Assembly (NCBI GenBank): GCA_016208315.1
Contig: JACQYF010000029.1
Coordinates: 1 to 48,598, forward strand
DNA length: 48,598 bases
Source of the DNA: Chloroflexota bacterium
GTDB lineage: Bacteria; Chloroflexota; Anaerolineae; UBA4142
Direction: 5' to 3'
Part shown: positions 36,417-44,972 of the stretch, one piece after another
Layout: the number at the start of each line of letters is the position of its first letter
How positions within the stretch are numbered: the stretch's first letter is position 1
The notes under the pieces: generated by a model
What the model was told of the DNA's origin: nothing
The model's input: only the letters and a program-made list of their open reading frames with translations
Database searches by the model: none
Program-made: the position numbers and the translations under genes

Positions 36417-39227
36417 TCACTCCGGCATCTGGGGACCGTTGATGGGTAGTCGGATGGTAAAGCTTGTGCCTTCAGGAGTGTCGTCCAGCGTCAGTGTGCC
36501 TTCATGCGCGGCGACGATCTGCCGGCAGAGCGGCAGTCCTAACCCTCTACCGTAGTTACTCTGCTCGCCACCTTTGGTAGTCCAGCCTGGATCCCAGATC
36601 TTGGCGCGATTGTCGGCGCCGATGCCAGGACCGTTGTCCGAAATTCGGATCATGCACAGAGCTTGTTCCTTCCAAACCTGAAAGCACACTTGCCCGGCGC
36701 TAACCGATTCACGCAACGCGTCATAGGAATTCTGAAGCAGATTCTCGAACAGGACGCCAATGAGCATTCGGTCGGCGTAGACGGAGGGCAGGGGTGGTTG
36801 GAATTCTGTGGGTTTGATGGTGACGTTGGCTGGACGCTGGTTGTCAACTCGATCAATTACTTCTTGAAGCAACGCGGGCACATCCACGGGTTCTAACATG
36901 ATGTCGCCGACACGGACATATTTGCCCAGCCAACTGCCGATGTGTTCGACGGTTTGAGCGATTGCATTCAGCTCGCGTGCCGGCGCCTGAATGGTCTCGT
37001 CATCTTCCACGGCGTGGCTTACCTCGTCCACCAACTCAGGGACGAGAGCGACCGCGCTGGTCATCTGATGCAAGAGGCGGCTCGCCAGAAACGCCGCCTC
37101 GCGGCTGTTTTTTTGAATTTCGAGCAGGCGCACGTTTTCAAGCCACAGCGCCACTTGCCCGGCGAACAAATTCAACAGGTGTTCGTCTTCATCGTCGAAC
37201 GCGTTGGTACGTTCCCGGTTGTCGAGGCAGAGCATACCGAGCGAGCCGCGCGCCCCAATCAGTGGCACCCCGAGGGATGAGAGCACGGGCGGTGTGATGC
37301 CGTCCAGTGCTTTGTAGTGAGCATCGGATCGCGTGTCGCGCGCCCGATAAGGTCTCCCGGTTTGATAGACATGTCCCGCCAGACCTTCACCCGGACAGAA
37401 TTGCGCGCGGGCGCGTACGGATTCGGGATACCCGGTATCGGCACGCATTTTGAGCAGGCCCGTTTCCCGTTCGAACAAATAAATCGAACCCATTTGCGCG
37501 TGACGGCCTAGCGCTTCTACCGCGCTCCGTAATGCCTGATCGAGAATCTCCTGGAACGATCCTTCGGCGCTCATCAGTTGGCGCGTCAGAGTCAAAAGAT
37601 GCCGTAGATCCGCCGCGCGCTGTTCGACTTGACGAAAGAGTTGCTCATAATCGCCGCGGTTCTTGAGCGCGCGCGCCGCGTGGCGGACATAGCCGACAAA
37701 CTCTTGAATGTCTTCTTGCCGCTGGCGGAAGTTGCGCTGGGTCACCAGGTTCTCCACGACCACCACTCCCAATGGTTGTTCGACGTTCAGTCGAAGCGGT
37801 ACCATGAGACTGAATTGGTGATGGCGGACTGGCTCAAGCCAATAATCGTGCAAATTGAGCAGCGCCCTGACTTCAGGCCGATGGGTCGCCTTGAGCGAGA
37901 TCGGTCGAGAACGGGTCAAATGCGGAAGGGCCGCCAGGGCTTGGCGCTCGGGATCGAAATCATAAAACTTGAAGCGCCTATGGGGATAGGCAATGGTCAA
38001 GCCGTTCTGGAAGTATTGGAAAGCATCCTGTTTAGATGGCATGGTATACATCGCGTTGAGCACGGCGAACATCAGTGGCTCGCGTTCGGCGGACGTGCCC
38101 TCGCGGATATTACTGCCCAGCGACTTGATCGCGCGCTGCCAGTCGCCTGCCGCCAAAAAGTTCCGCCCCACGTGCTCGGACGAGAAATGTTCTTTCAACA
38201 GGACTCGATGCAGGCGGCTCTTGATGCGATAGCGGCCGCCCTCGAAGGCCACCAGGCCCGACGGCGTCAGCGGATCAGGAAATTGGGTGGCGTCGAAAGG
38301 CAACCGGGATGCCGCGATGCTCTTGACGCGCAGTAAATCGAGCAACGCAGCCAGCAACTCCGGATCGGATTCAATGTGTTGCAAACCTTCCGCCATGGCG
38401 TGTTGGCCCCTTGCGGCCATCCAATTCCTTATCGCTTGCTGCATGATTTTGGGGCCAATAGCGCCTGCGTCCCGCGGCTTGACCAATTTGCAACATTCTC
38501 GACAGATTTCTTGGACGAGATAGCGATCTCCGCTCGTCTCTTCATAGATTAGGGCGAGCGCCGCCGTGGTGGGATTGAGAGATTGTCCCTTGAGCATCTG
38601 CCGCACCAAGTCGTCGGTCTCGGCCTGGGTGAGGTCTTGGACGGCAATGAGGCGACTGATATTTTCAAATGGGGAAGTGGGCCCCAATGCTGTGTTCGCC
38701 AAGCTATTGGACGCACAGACCACGGCGAGAAATTGTAGACTGCTGGATGTGCTCTCATACGCGGCGCGCAGCGCATTCAGCACTTCGCCGATGTAGATGG
38801 CCGGCGCGAGTTCCAAGTCGTCCACAAAAAGCACCGTGTTCGCGCGCAATTCAAGGGGCAGCCTGCCGAGAAAGAAAGCCAAGTCGGCGGAGGAGCGCAC
38901 GGGGGTTGGGGCAAGTCGTCGCCCGCAATAGCGCAGGGCCTGGCGAGAGATGACGGCGTGAATCGCGCGGTAGAAAGCTTCGGAAGATGTAACGCGTACT
39001 TCGCCCAAGCTGACGTACAAACCGACGTATTCCTCTAGTGCGTGAGCGCGCGCACAGGCCGCGCGCATGATCCGGCTCTTGTGGTGATAGCGCGCGCCAA
39101 TGAACCGGCAGCATTCGCCGGCGGACAAGGCCTGAAGAATGCCGTTGATTTCCTGGTTACCACCGATGAGTTCTTGTTTCCGGTAGCGGCTGGCTTTGGG
39201 CGAGGCATAGGGAGCGGTGCGCTTCAT
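36417..39227 (-). CDS. AAA-like ATPase - GAF - histidine kinase hybrid
   Basis: About 936 residues. Residues 20-370 are an AAA-type module whose P-loop is degenerate (GARYHHKS at about 44-51) while a Walker B-like VLFVDDLE remains near 136. A middle part of about 190 residues may contain a divergent GAF. A clear GAF lies at about 555-700. The kinase has a candidate phospho-His in SRLLHQM (about 720), N-box LFENLLQNSYDA, G1 SDNGPGIG and G2 YGRGLGL. No membrane helix, so it senses a cytoplasmic signal. The ATG at 39227 overlaps the upstream stop as ATGA, which settles the start against a longer frame to 39383. Receiver partner: next gene. Confidence 0.88.
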   Translation of the reverse strand: MKRTAPYASPKASRYRKQELIGGNQEINGILQALSAGECCRFIGARYHHKSRIMRAACARAHALEEYVGLYVSLGEVRVTSSEAFYRAIHAVISRQALRYCGRRLAPTPVRSSADLAFFLGRLPLELRANTVLFVDDLELAPAIYIGEVLNALRAAYESTSSSLQFLAVVCASNSLANTALGPTSPFENISRLIAVQDLTQAETDDLVRQMLKGQSLNPTTAALALIYEETSGDRYLVQEICRECCKLVKPRDAGAIGPKIMQQAIRNWMAARGQHAMAEGLQHIESDPELLAALLDLLRVKSIAASRLPFDATQFPDPLTPSGLVAFEGGRYRIKSRLHRVLLKEHFSSEHVGRNFLAAGDWQRAIKSLGSNIREGTSAEREPLMFAVLNAMYTMPSKQDAFQYFQNGLTIAYPHRRFKFYDFDPERQALAALPHLTRSRPISLKATHRPEVRALLNLHDYWLEPVRHHQFSLMVPLRLNVEQPLGVVVVENLVTQRNFRQRQEDIQEFVGYVRHAARALKNRGDYEQLFRQVEQRAADLRHLLTLTRQLMSAEGSFQEILDQALRSAVEALGRHAQMGSIYLFERETGLLKMRADTGYPESVRARAQFCPGEGLAGHVYQTGRPYRARDTRSDAHYKALDGITPPVLSSLGVPLIGARGSLGMLCLDNRERTNAFDDEDEHLLNLFAGQVALWLENVRLLEIQKNSREAAFLASRLLHQMTSAVALVPELVDEVSHAVEDDETIQAPARELNAIAQTVEHIGSWLGKYVRVGDIMLEPVDVPALLQEVIDRVDNQRPANVTIKPTEFQPPLPSVYADRMLIGVLFENLLQNSYDALRESVSAGQVCFQVWKEQALCMIRISDNGPGIGADNRAKIWDPGWTTKGGEQSNYGRGLGLPLCRQIVAAHEGTLTLDDTPEGTSFTIRLPINGPQMPE

Positions 39228-40768
39228 GCGATGACCTTTTTCGCGATCAGCTCGTCGCGCGTCTTTTTCAGCACGAAATCCACCGAAAAGTTCTCCTCTA
39301 ACATGCGCGCGAAAAGCGGGATGCTGAAACTGTACTGTCTCCCGTGCTGCTGGAGAATTCCAGCGGCGACCAAGTTGCCGCATCCCTCATCGAGTTCGGT
39401 GAATCCGAGGTTGACTCCGCGGCGGGACAATTCGTCGTCAATGTCCTTTTGCGAATACGATTCGGCGTTGCGCGTGTGATTCTTGGCCACCATGGCGAAC
39501 ACAATGGCGCGTTCGAGCGGTACGGTATTGCGAATAAAGGTCTTGATCACAAAATCTCGGAAATTTCGATTCTCGTAGACGGACTGCAAGTGCGCGACGG
39601 AGAGGGTGTCTTGGCTGCTCCGATCCAGATTTTCGAGCAAGGTCTGGCAATAGTATTGGACAAAGTTCGGCATCCCCGCAGTTTCGCGATAGATGCGCTG
39701 GAGGATCTCATCCCGGCCCTGCAGTTTCACGCGCAGTTGATCCATCGGGAATTCCACCATCCGCTTGACCTCGGTGCGGTCCATTGCGTCGAGAACCAGC
39801 GGTTCTCCGAAATTGTAAAACGGTGTCTTATCGTCGCTAACGGCGCGGCGCGCCTCGCGGAATCCGGCGATGATAAAGCGCGCGGCGCCATCCTCAGATG
39901 AGACGCGGCGCAGCACGTCAAAGACGCTCAGGTCGCCGCCCAAATGCTTGAGCAATCCATCAATCTCATCAAGGAGATACGTGATCGTTCCGCCATTCTG
40001 TCCGGCGAGGTATTCGAACATTTGGGCCTGGAAGCGCAAGGATTCCGTATTGCGTCCAAGCAAGCGTTTCAACTCTTCTTTTCGCAAGCGCAGGACGATC
40101 TCTCGATATAACTCCTCCGCGCTGGTAATGACACTGCAATCTATGTACAGCCGGCGCTGTTGTTCGGGGTTTGGTTCGTCAACGAGATCGAGGCGGCGTT
40201 TCACTTCTTGAAGCAGCGAAGTCTTGCCGATCCGCCGAATCCCGATGATGACATAGTTCTGGTTGCGATGCGCGATCATCTTGTTGAGGTAGGATTCGCG
40301 TCCGAAAAAACGACTGCCGGTCACCGGACGGGTCGTCTGGTAGGGCCCGAGTCGGGCGCGGGGCATTTGGGGGAGCAACAGGTCCAGCATGACGCGCGTA
40401 GGCGAGGGCGCGCTCGCAATCTCCTTGTGCTGTTGCTCGCCGAGCACCAGGAATTGCGTAAATGAGGTGGACAGACGGCCGCGTAACTCGTCCGCCGGGC
40501 CCTCGACGAGCACTAGAATCGTTTCCTTTTGCCAACCCTTTTGACGCACCGCGTCGCGAATTTCGTCGGCGAGGTTTACGACCGGCTGACCAAGCAGTTC
40601 GGGCGTGTGGACCCAGAAACATGGTGTCCGGTCGCTAAAGGCGAGCTTCCAATCGGACAGGTCAATGAAAAAGGTATCGAGCCGCACCACGCGGGGCAGT
40701 GTCCAGTACCGAAAGTGCAGCCGCTCGTGCAGAACGGAAATGACGAGGGGCAGTAGCGTGCCAGTCAT
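39224..40768 (-). CDS. AAA-family ATPase with unknown N-terminal domain
   Basis: A 514-residue protein. Residues 1-145 form a domain I do not recognise (alternating strands and helices, LDTFFIDLSDWKLAF, TILVLVEGPADELRG). The ATPase begins at the usual FFGRES motif (154-159), with Walker A GIRRIGKTS (176-184) and Walker B YLLDEIDGLL (264-273), then a sensor/lid region and a C-terminal winged-helix-like part (YSQKDIDDELSRRGVN). It resembles the archaeal-type ATPases and STAND proteins that act as switches. Its ATG follows the peptidase stop by 6 bp with AGGAAGGATG as ribosome site. Confidence 0.82.
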   Translation of the reverse strand: MTGTLLPLVISVLHERLHFRYWTLPRVVRLDTFFIDLSDWKLAFSDRTPCFWVHTPELLGQPVVNLADEIRDAVRQKGWQKETILVLVEGPADELRGRLSTSFTQFLVLGEQQHKEIASAPSPTRVMLDLLLPQMPRARLGPYQTTRPVTGSRFFGRESYLNKMIAHRNQNYVIIGIRRIGKTSLLQEVKRRLDLVDEPNPEQQRRLYIDCSVITSAEELYREIVLRLRKEELKRLLGRNTESLRFQAQMFEYLAGQNGGTITYLLDEIDGLLKHLGGDLSVFDVLRRVSSEDGAARFIIAGFREARRAVSDDKTPFYNFGEPLVLDAMDRTEVKRMVEFPMDQLRVKLQGRDEILQRIYRETAGMPNFVQYYCQTLLENLDRSSQDTLSVAHLQSVYENRNFRDFVIKTFIRNTVPLERAIVFAMVAKNHTRNAESYSQKDIDDELSRRGVNLGFTELDEGCGNLVAAGILQQHGRQYSFSIPLFARMLEENFSVDFVLKKTRDELIAKKVIA

Positions 40769-40774
40769 GATTCA

Positions 40775-42166
40775 TCATCCTTCCTGTTCGCCATCAATTG
40801 TCGTTCGTTGGACCAGTCCATAGATTTCCAGCACCCGGACCACACGGTCCAGGTCGCGACGGTCCAAGCTATCACCCTGGCTCTCTTGCCAGCGAGCGAA
40901 GAGCTCGGGGATTTGGATCGCAGAGCCGTTCTCTTTGATAATCTGCCAAACTGTGGCGGCATGGCGCGCGGCAACATCGTCGCCAACCGGTACGCTGCAC
41001 ATGCCGCCAGCGCTGGTATCCCAATACCGGCGCAGACGCTGCTCGCCATCCACGTCCGCTTCGATGACGGTCCGCTTTACAAAGGCGTCGGCGCGCCAAT
41101 CGGCGGGCAGTTCCAGCGCCCGGTAATCCTCCCGCCAGTCGGCTTCGTCCAGCACGATTTTTCCATTGGCGATGATGAGCCGGTCGTCAATCCAGACCTT
41201 GGGCCGCAGGCAGACCATATCACAGTGAATGACCGATTCGGTCAGTCCACCCATGTCCATGTTGTCTCCGAGCGCAATGTGGACTGAACCGTATTTCTTT
41301 TCGTCGAGGAGCGGGCTGCCGGTCAAACGCCGGATCCCTTCGTGAGTTCCCAAGCCGATCTCGGCGAGATTGCTCCAATTCCAATCGCCGCGTCCGGTCG
41401 CAAATTCGATCTGCGTCTTGCTCAAATGGCGCGCGGCGCGACTGTTTCCCGGCGATACGCGCTCCAGTCGCCCCGCGTGGAACTCGAGCACGAGTTCGTG
41501 ATTGGGCGCGAGAATCATGCCGGGCAGAGAGCCGTTGATGACGATTTCGCCTTCAGCCGTCCCTTCGACCGGCGCGATGTACGTTTCGCCCGAAGGGACG
41601 TTGCCCCACGCGCCGGGCCGGATAATGCCATCGCTGATGATCGGCAGCCGTTCCCACGATTTGAGTTGCGCGCGCAAGATATGCTCGCCGTGCGCGCGAT
41701 CGAAAGATTGAATGACGATTTCGTTCCCTTTGGCGAGCGCCAGCGCCAATCCTTCGCACCGGCGCGTAATCTGCTCATAGTCTGCATCGGCGATAAGGAA
41801 CGAACGCCACGTCGCTCCGGGCATGTGCGCCACTTTGCGCCCGCGTCCCCACGCCGTGCGGCGAATCACGTCGCGAAAGGGGAGACACGCCGCGCTGCCG
41901 TTGACGCACAAGACGGTTGCCGCGACCTCGCGGAGGGCGGCTTTGACGGATTCACCCAATGAGTCGGGCGCATTGTTCTGCTGGAAGGCCTGCGAAAAGA
42001 ACATCAAGAGCGGCCGGCAGTTTGATTCTATCGCCGCATCGGCCAATAAGCGGGCCATCACCCAAGTGGTTTCATCGGACACGAGGGCAACTTCGCTGTC
42101 GGGAGCGAGAGCAAGACACTTTGCGATGATGGTTCGCGCGGCTTGGGCGCGCTGGCGATTGGGCAT
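40775..42166 (-). CDS. M29-type aminopeptidase-like metalloprotein with winged-helix-like tail
   Basis: A 463-residue protein whose first 350 residues match the M29 (AmpS/thermophilic) aminopeptidase fold. All expected metal ligands can be placed: E194 (PSGETYIAP), E269 (NLAEIGLGTHEG), H296 (GSVHIALG), H314 and D316 (SVIHCDMV). The usual enzymes are free-standing housekeeping exopeptidases of about 370-410 residues. This one adds a C-terminal segment (about 400-460) that looks like a winged helix (IQIPELFARWQESQGDSLDR) and lies inside a signalling operon. That suggests a regulated peptidase or effector. GGAG precedes the ATG. Confidence 0.8.
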   Translation of the reverse strand: MPNRQRAQAARTIIAKCLALAPDSEVALVSDETTWVMARLLADAAIESNCRPLLMFFSQAFQQNNAPDSLGESVKAALREVAATVLCVNGSAACLPFRDVIRRTAWGRGRKVAHMPGATWRSFLIADADYEQITRRCEGLALALAKGNEIVIQSFDRAHGEHILRAQLKSWERLPIISDGIIRPGAWGNVPSGETYIAPVEGTAEGEIVINGSLPGMILAPNHELVLEFHAGRLERVSPGNSRAARHLSKTQIEFATGRGDWNWSNLAEIGLGTHEGIRRLTGSPLLDEKKYGSVHIALGDNMDMGGLTESVIHCDMVCLRPKVWIDDRLIIANGKIVLDEADWREDYRALELPADWRADAFVKRTVIEADVDGEQRLRRYWDTSAGGMCSVPVGDDVAARHAATVWQIIKENGSAIQIPELFARWQESQGDSLDRRDLDRVVRVLEIYGLVQRTTIDGEQEG

Positions 42167-42187
42167 GAATAACTCCGGGAGGTTGAT

Positions 42188-43069
42188 TTAGTGATGCCTG
42201 GGCTGTCGTTTGATCGGCTCGCCGGTTGGGATGGAAGAAGGCACTGCAGGCGTCGTACTGCTATTCAGTGTCCGTGGCGTGACATCAATGGTCGGCGGCT
42301 GTGGGGGCGGCCGCCCCGCTTTCGCCGCGGCATACGAATCGAGGAATTCGCTGAAACTGATGAGCGAATCGCCGATGCCATCGCGGCCCATTCGTTCGAG
42401 CACCTCGGTCACCAACGCGCGGCGCATGTCGGTGGGATCAACGCCGACATTCGCGGCCATAGTGGCGCGGCGTTGGGCGATCATCTCCTGCCGTTCGCCA
42501 AGCGTTTGCGGCAGTTGGACTTCTAGAATCTTGATCTTGGCCGCGATTGACAGTCCCAGAAAGCGCATCTCGTTCGTGACCGTGGGCGCCAAGCCATCGG
42601 CAATCTGTGCCAGAACATCGTGCTGCGTGACTTGGGTGGCGTCGCACCGGTTGACTTGCTCCATCATGGCCCAGCGCAGGTACGGTTCGGCCACGTTCTT
42701 GAGCGTCTGACGCGGCAACGTGGTCAAAATCCGCGCGATCTCGCGCTTGGTGCCCGTGGGATTGTAGGCGACGATGGCCTGGATCCGAATTGAAACGGGG
42801 ACAATGTCGCGCGTGAACATGTTCTTGAGCGTGTACTCGCCGAATTGCCCGCTCGTATAGACGAGCGGGCCAAGCGATTCCGCCCACCAATCGTAGCGGG
42901 CGATGCCGGGACCGCGCGCGTCCCAATAGAGACCCTCACGGTAGATCGCTTGGACGTGGTTTTCCGGCACGAAGAAAAAACCCAAGACCTTGCCGACTGA
43001 CAGCTTGAGCCGAAGCGTTAACGGCTGTCGGGTGTCGGCGGGAGGAGTCGGTCGCGTATTCCATTCCAT
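42188..43069 (-). CDS. SPFH/band-7 domain protein
   Basis: A 293-residue protein with an SPFH-like core: FFFVPENHVQAIYREGLYWD, then LKNMFTRDIVPVSIRIQAIV, and a helical region rich in Arg/Glu (ILEVQLPQTLGERQEMIAQR) typical of the coiled coil after the domain. There is no membrane helix, so membrane association would need partners. The tail is Pro/Thr-rich. SPFH proteins build large rings or scaffolds that hold proteases and ATPases at membranes, which fits neighbours that are a peptidase and ATPases. It starts 14 bp after the NTPase stop with GAGAGGT as ribosome site. Confidence 0.8.
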   Translation of the reverse strand: MEWNTRPTPPADTRQPLTLRLKLSVGKVLGFFFVPENHVQAIYREGLYWDARGPGIARYDWWAESLGPLVYTSGQFGEYTLKNMFTRDIVPVSIRIQAIVAYNPTGTKREIARILTTLPRQTLKNVAEPYLRWAMMEQVNRCDATQVTQHDVLAQIADGLAPTVTNEMRFLGLSIAAKIKILEVQLPQTLGERQEMIAQRRATMAANVGVDPTDMRRALVTEVLERMGRDGIGDSLISFSEFLDSYAAAKAGRPPPQPPTIDVTPRTLNSSTTPAVPSSIPTGEPIKRQPRHH

Positions 43070-43083
43070 TTTGACCTCTCACA

Positions 43084-44436
43084 TTACGGGACCCACCGGT
43101 ATCCATTGTTGGCGGCTTGAATGGATTGACCGGTTGGCCCAATTTTCGATTTGATTTCGTGGATATATCGGTCAAGACGCTCGAGCGGATTGCCGGCGCT
43201 TTTTGCGGTCGGCTCTTTGCGTTCGCCCTCGTGCAGTGCCAAGATCAAACTATTTTGCGTACAGACCTCGGGCTGCTTGTTCCACAAATGCTTGAGGATC
43301 TCGTACTCGGGCATCCGGAGAGTTGTCACCATCTCGCCGTTGACGCGCACGTGGGAGGGCGGCGGGGTAAAATCCAGCACGGGCACGACGGGGCCGCCTG
43401 CTATCTCTTGGACTAACTTTTCAAAAACCGGTGAACAAAAATTCGGCGCAAGCGTTGGGCGAACGCGCAGCACCCCTACTTGGGCAAGCCACGCGACCGT
43501 ATTCTCATCGGCTGGCTCATGACGAACGATCCGGCAGAGCGCTTGCCGCTCATCGGTCGTAAGGCCGTTCCATATCTTCTCGCATTCGTCTCGAACGCCT
43601 GGCTCGTGCGCCAGAAGGTTGAATGCATCGCGCGATTGAACCGGAAACTTGACGCGGCTGGCAAAGTAGAGGGCGCGCATCAAGGAGGCGTGGCCGCCGG
43701 CTAATTCGTACAATTGCCGAATCTCCGTCTCGGTCAACGGCTGCGCCGGGTTCTGGCGCGTGTCGAGGCGCTGCAACATCGCGCGGCAGTCCGCTTCGGA
43801 ATGAGCCGGGACGGCAATCACGTGCTCGGCCGCATCAATTAGGTCGGATAATTCTTCCTCCGCACCCAGGTCATCGCGCAAGTATCCGAGTTCGCGGCGG
43901 GTGAGCGTCACATAGACGAGCCGATATTTGTGATTGTCGCGCAGCGCGCGCAGATCGGCAAAGAGCGTCGCGGACGCTTTCGCAAACAGGTCGTCGCAAT
44001 CGTCGAGCAGGAGAATCACGCGCTGCGCGCCGGCGTTCATCACCGAGGTCAGAGCCTTGCCCAGGTTGCGTTTCGCCAGCAATTCGGGATTGGACTGCGC
44101 TTCGCGGTGCAACGCGTTAATCGCCGGTTGCAGCGGCGCAAACGCGCCCGCAAGCTCGCCCGCCGCGGCTTCCAGCGCATCAAGCACGTCGAGGAACAAG
44201 AGATAGGGCGAGGTCGGCGGGATGGGTTTACAGTAGGCGTAAAGGACGAACGTTTGTGGGACGGCCGCGCCAAAATAGCGGAGCCGGACGTCGGCGCGGC
44301 AGAGGTGGCGCGCGATGTTGCCCTTGCCCGAGCCGGCAATGCCGACGACCGAGCACGACTCGCCGGCCTGTGCCCAGCGGACGATCTGTGGAATGACGTC
44401 GGCGCGATACTCGACAGGCAGAGGAATTTCGGCCAT
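43084..44436 (-). CDS. P-loop NTPase (AAA/STAND-like) with C-terminal winged helix
   Basis: A 450-residue protein, first gene of the six-gene operon. Walker A is GIAGSGKGN (32-40) and Walker B is VILLLDDCDD (140-149). A helical region follows, and residues of about 360-450 form an OmpR/PhoB-type winged helix (LRMPEYEILKHLW, with NNGYRWVP at the end). It could be a nucleotide-switched DNA-binding regulator of its own operon or the sensor that recruits the rest. GGGGGGACTT precedes the ATG. An intrinsic terminator hairpin ends 23 bp upstream of that ATG (44460-44495), so expression may depend on antitermination. Confidence 0.85.
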   Translation of the reverse strand: MAEIPLPVEYRADVIPQIVRWAQAGESCSVVGIAGSGKGNIARHLCRADVRLRYFGAAVPQTFVLYAYCKPIPPTSPYLLFLDVLDALEAAAGELAGAFAPLQPAINALHREAQSNPELLAKRNLGKALTSVMNAGAQRVILLLDDCDDLFAKASATLFADLRALRDNHKYRLVYVTLTRRELGYLRDDLGAEEELSDLIDAAEHVIAVPAHSEADCRAMLQRLDTRQNPAQPLTETEIRQLYELAGGHASLMRALYFASRVKFPVQSRDAFNLLAHEPGVRDECEKIWNGLTTDERQALCRIVRHEPADENTVAWLAQVGVLRVRPTLAPNFCSPVFEKLVQEIAGGPVVPVLDFTPPPSHVRVNGEMVTTLRMPEYEILKHLWNKQPEVCTQNSLILALHEGERKEPTAKSAGNPLERLDRYIHEIKSKIGPTGQSIQAANNGYRWVP

Positions 44437-44450
44437 AAGTCCCCCCGGAG

Positions 44451-44495
44451 AAAATAAAACCTGCTATTGGCGCATGGCGCGCGCCAAACAGCAGG
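44451..44495 (-). terminator. Intrinsic terminator/attenuator in the leader of the six-gene operon
   Basis: On the minus strand a hairpin with stem ends CCTGCT/AGCAGG and inner GCGC pairing spans 44495-44460, followed at once by TTTTATTTT (44459-44451). It lies between the promoter at 44638-44666 and the ATG at 44436, so read-through is required for operon expression. It could also end transcripts coming from the small lipoprotein gene. Confidence 0.7.
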
Positions 44496-44497
44496 TG

Positions 44498-44557
44498 TCA
44501 AATTGGCACACTCGGCTCGTTCGCGTGCGATTGGTCAGGAAGGCGAAAGGCAATCAT
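44498..44557 (-). CDS. Possible leader peptide, 19 residues
   Basis: An ORF with ATG at 44555-44557 and GGAG six bases upstream encodes MIAFRLPDQSHANEPSVPI and stops at 44498-44500, two bases before the terminator stem. The place and spacing are those of attenuator leader peptides, but there is no run of one amino acid that would name the signal. It may equally be chance. Confidence 0.35.
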   Translation of the reverse strand: MIAFRLPDQSHANEPSVPI

Positions 44558-44637
44558 CCCACACTCCGATTGGGAATCAGCAAATCGGCCACGAACAGGT
44601 TCAACCACAATCCGACGGACCAAGCAATCTTAGTTTT

Positions 44638-44666
44638 ATTATATCACCAACGTCGCCGAATTCCAA
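44638..44666 (-). promoter_or_regulatory. Promoter of the six-gene operon
   Basis: On the minus strand TTGGAA (44661-44666) and consensus TATAAT (44638-44643) are 17 bases apart. It lies just after the stop of the small lipoprotein gene and gives a leader of about 195 bases before the first gene. Confidence 0.65.
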
Positions 44667-44670
44667 ACAG

Positions 44671-44916
44671 TTAGCCGACCAAAACCAGCGCAAAGAGGGT
44701 TCCCAGCAACCCTGCGCCGAAGGCGACTAGCCCGGCAACGTAGCGCTGCTCGGTTTGCTTGGTGAACATGGCCACCAGCGCGCCAAACAGGGCCATTACG
44801 AACGAAGCCACGACGATGATCTTGACCAGGTCGGCCTTATCCTGGCTTATTCCGGTACAACCGGTCAGGGCAACGACAAACGCAAGAATTGCTCCCATTC
44901 GGATCATGCTTTTCAT
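44671..44916 (-). CDS. Small lipoprotein-like membrane protein, function unknown
   Basis: About 81 residues from the ATG at 44916, which has GGAGG five bases upstream (a frame to 44976 exists but lacks one). The start MKSMIRMGAILAFVVALTGC has a lipobox Cys, followed by a short polar stretch and two hydrophobic helices (IIVVASFVMALFGALVAMF and VAGLVAFGAGLLGTLFALVL). I do not recognise it. It lies 56 bp after the dppC-like gene on the same strand and just before the promoter of the six-gene operon. Confidence 0.65.
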   Translation of the reverse strand: MKSMIRMGAILAFVVALTGCTGISQDKADLVKIIVVASFVMALFGALVAMFTKQTEQRYVAGLVAFGAGLLGTLFALVLVG

Positions 44917-44972
44917 CGGAACCTCCATGAGAATGGCAGCGCGCCAACTTGTAATCCCAGTATACTCGATAT

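Noticed and set aside
39227..39383. Longer N-terminus of the histidine kinase
   Set aside because: The extra 52 residues overlap the upstream gene and look like shadow sequence; ATGA coupling at 39227 is the better start.
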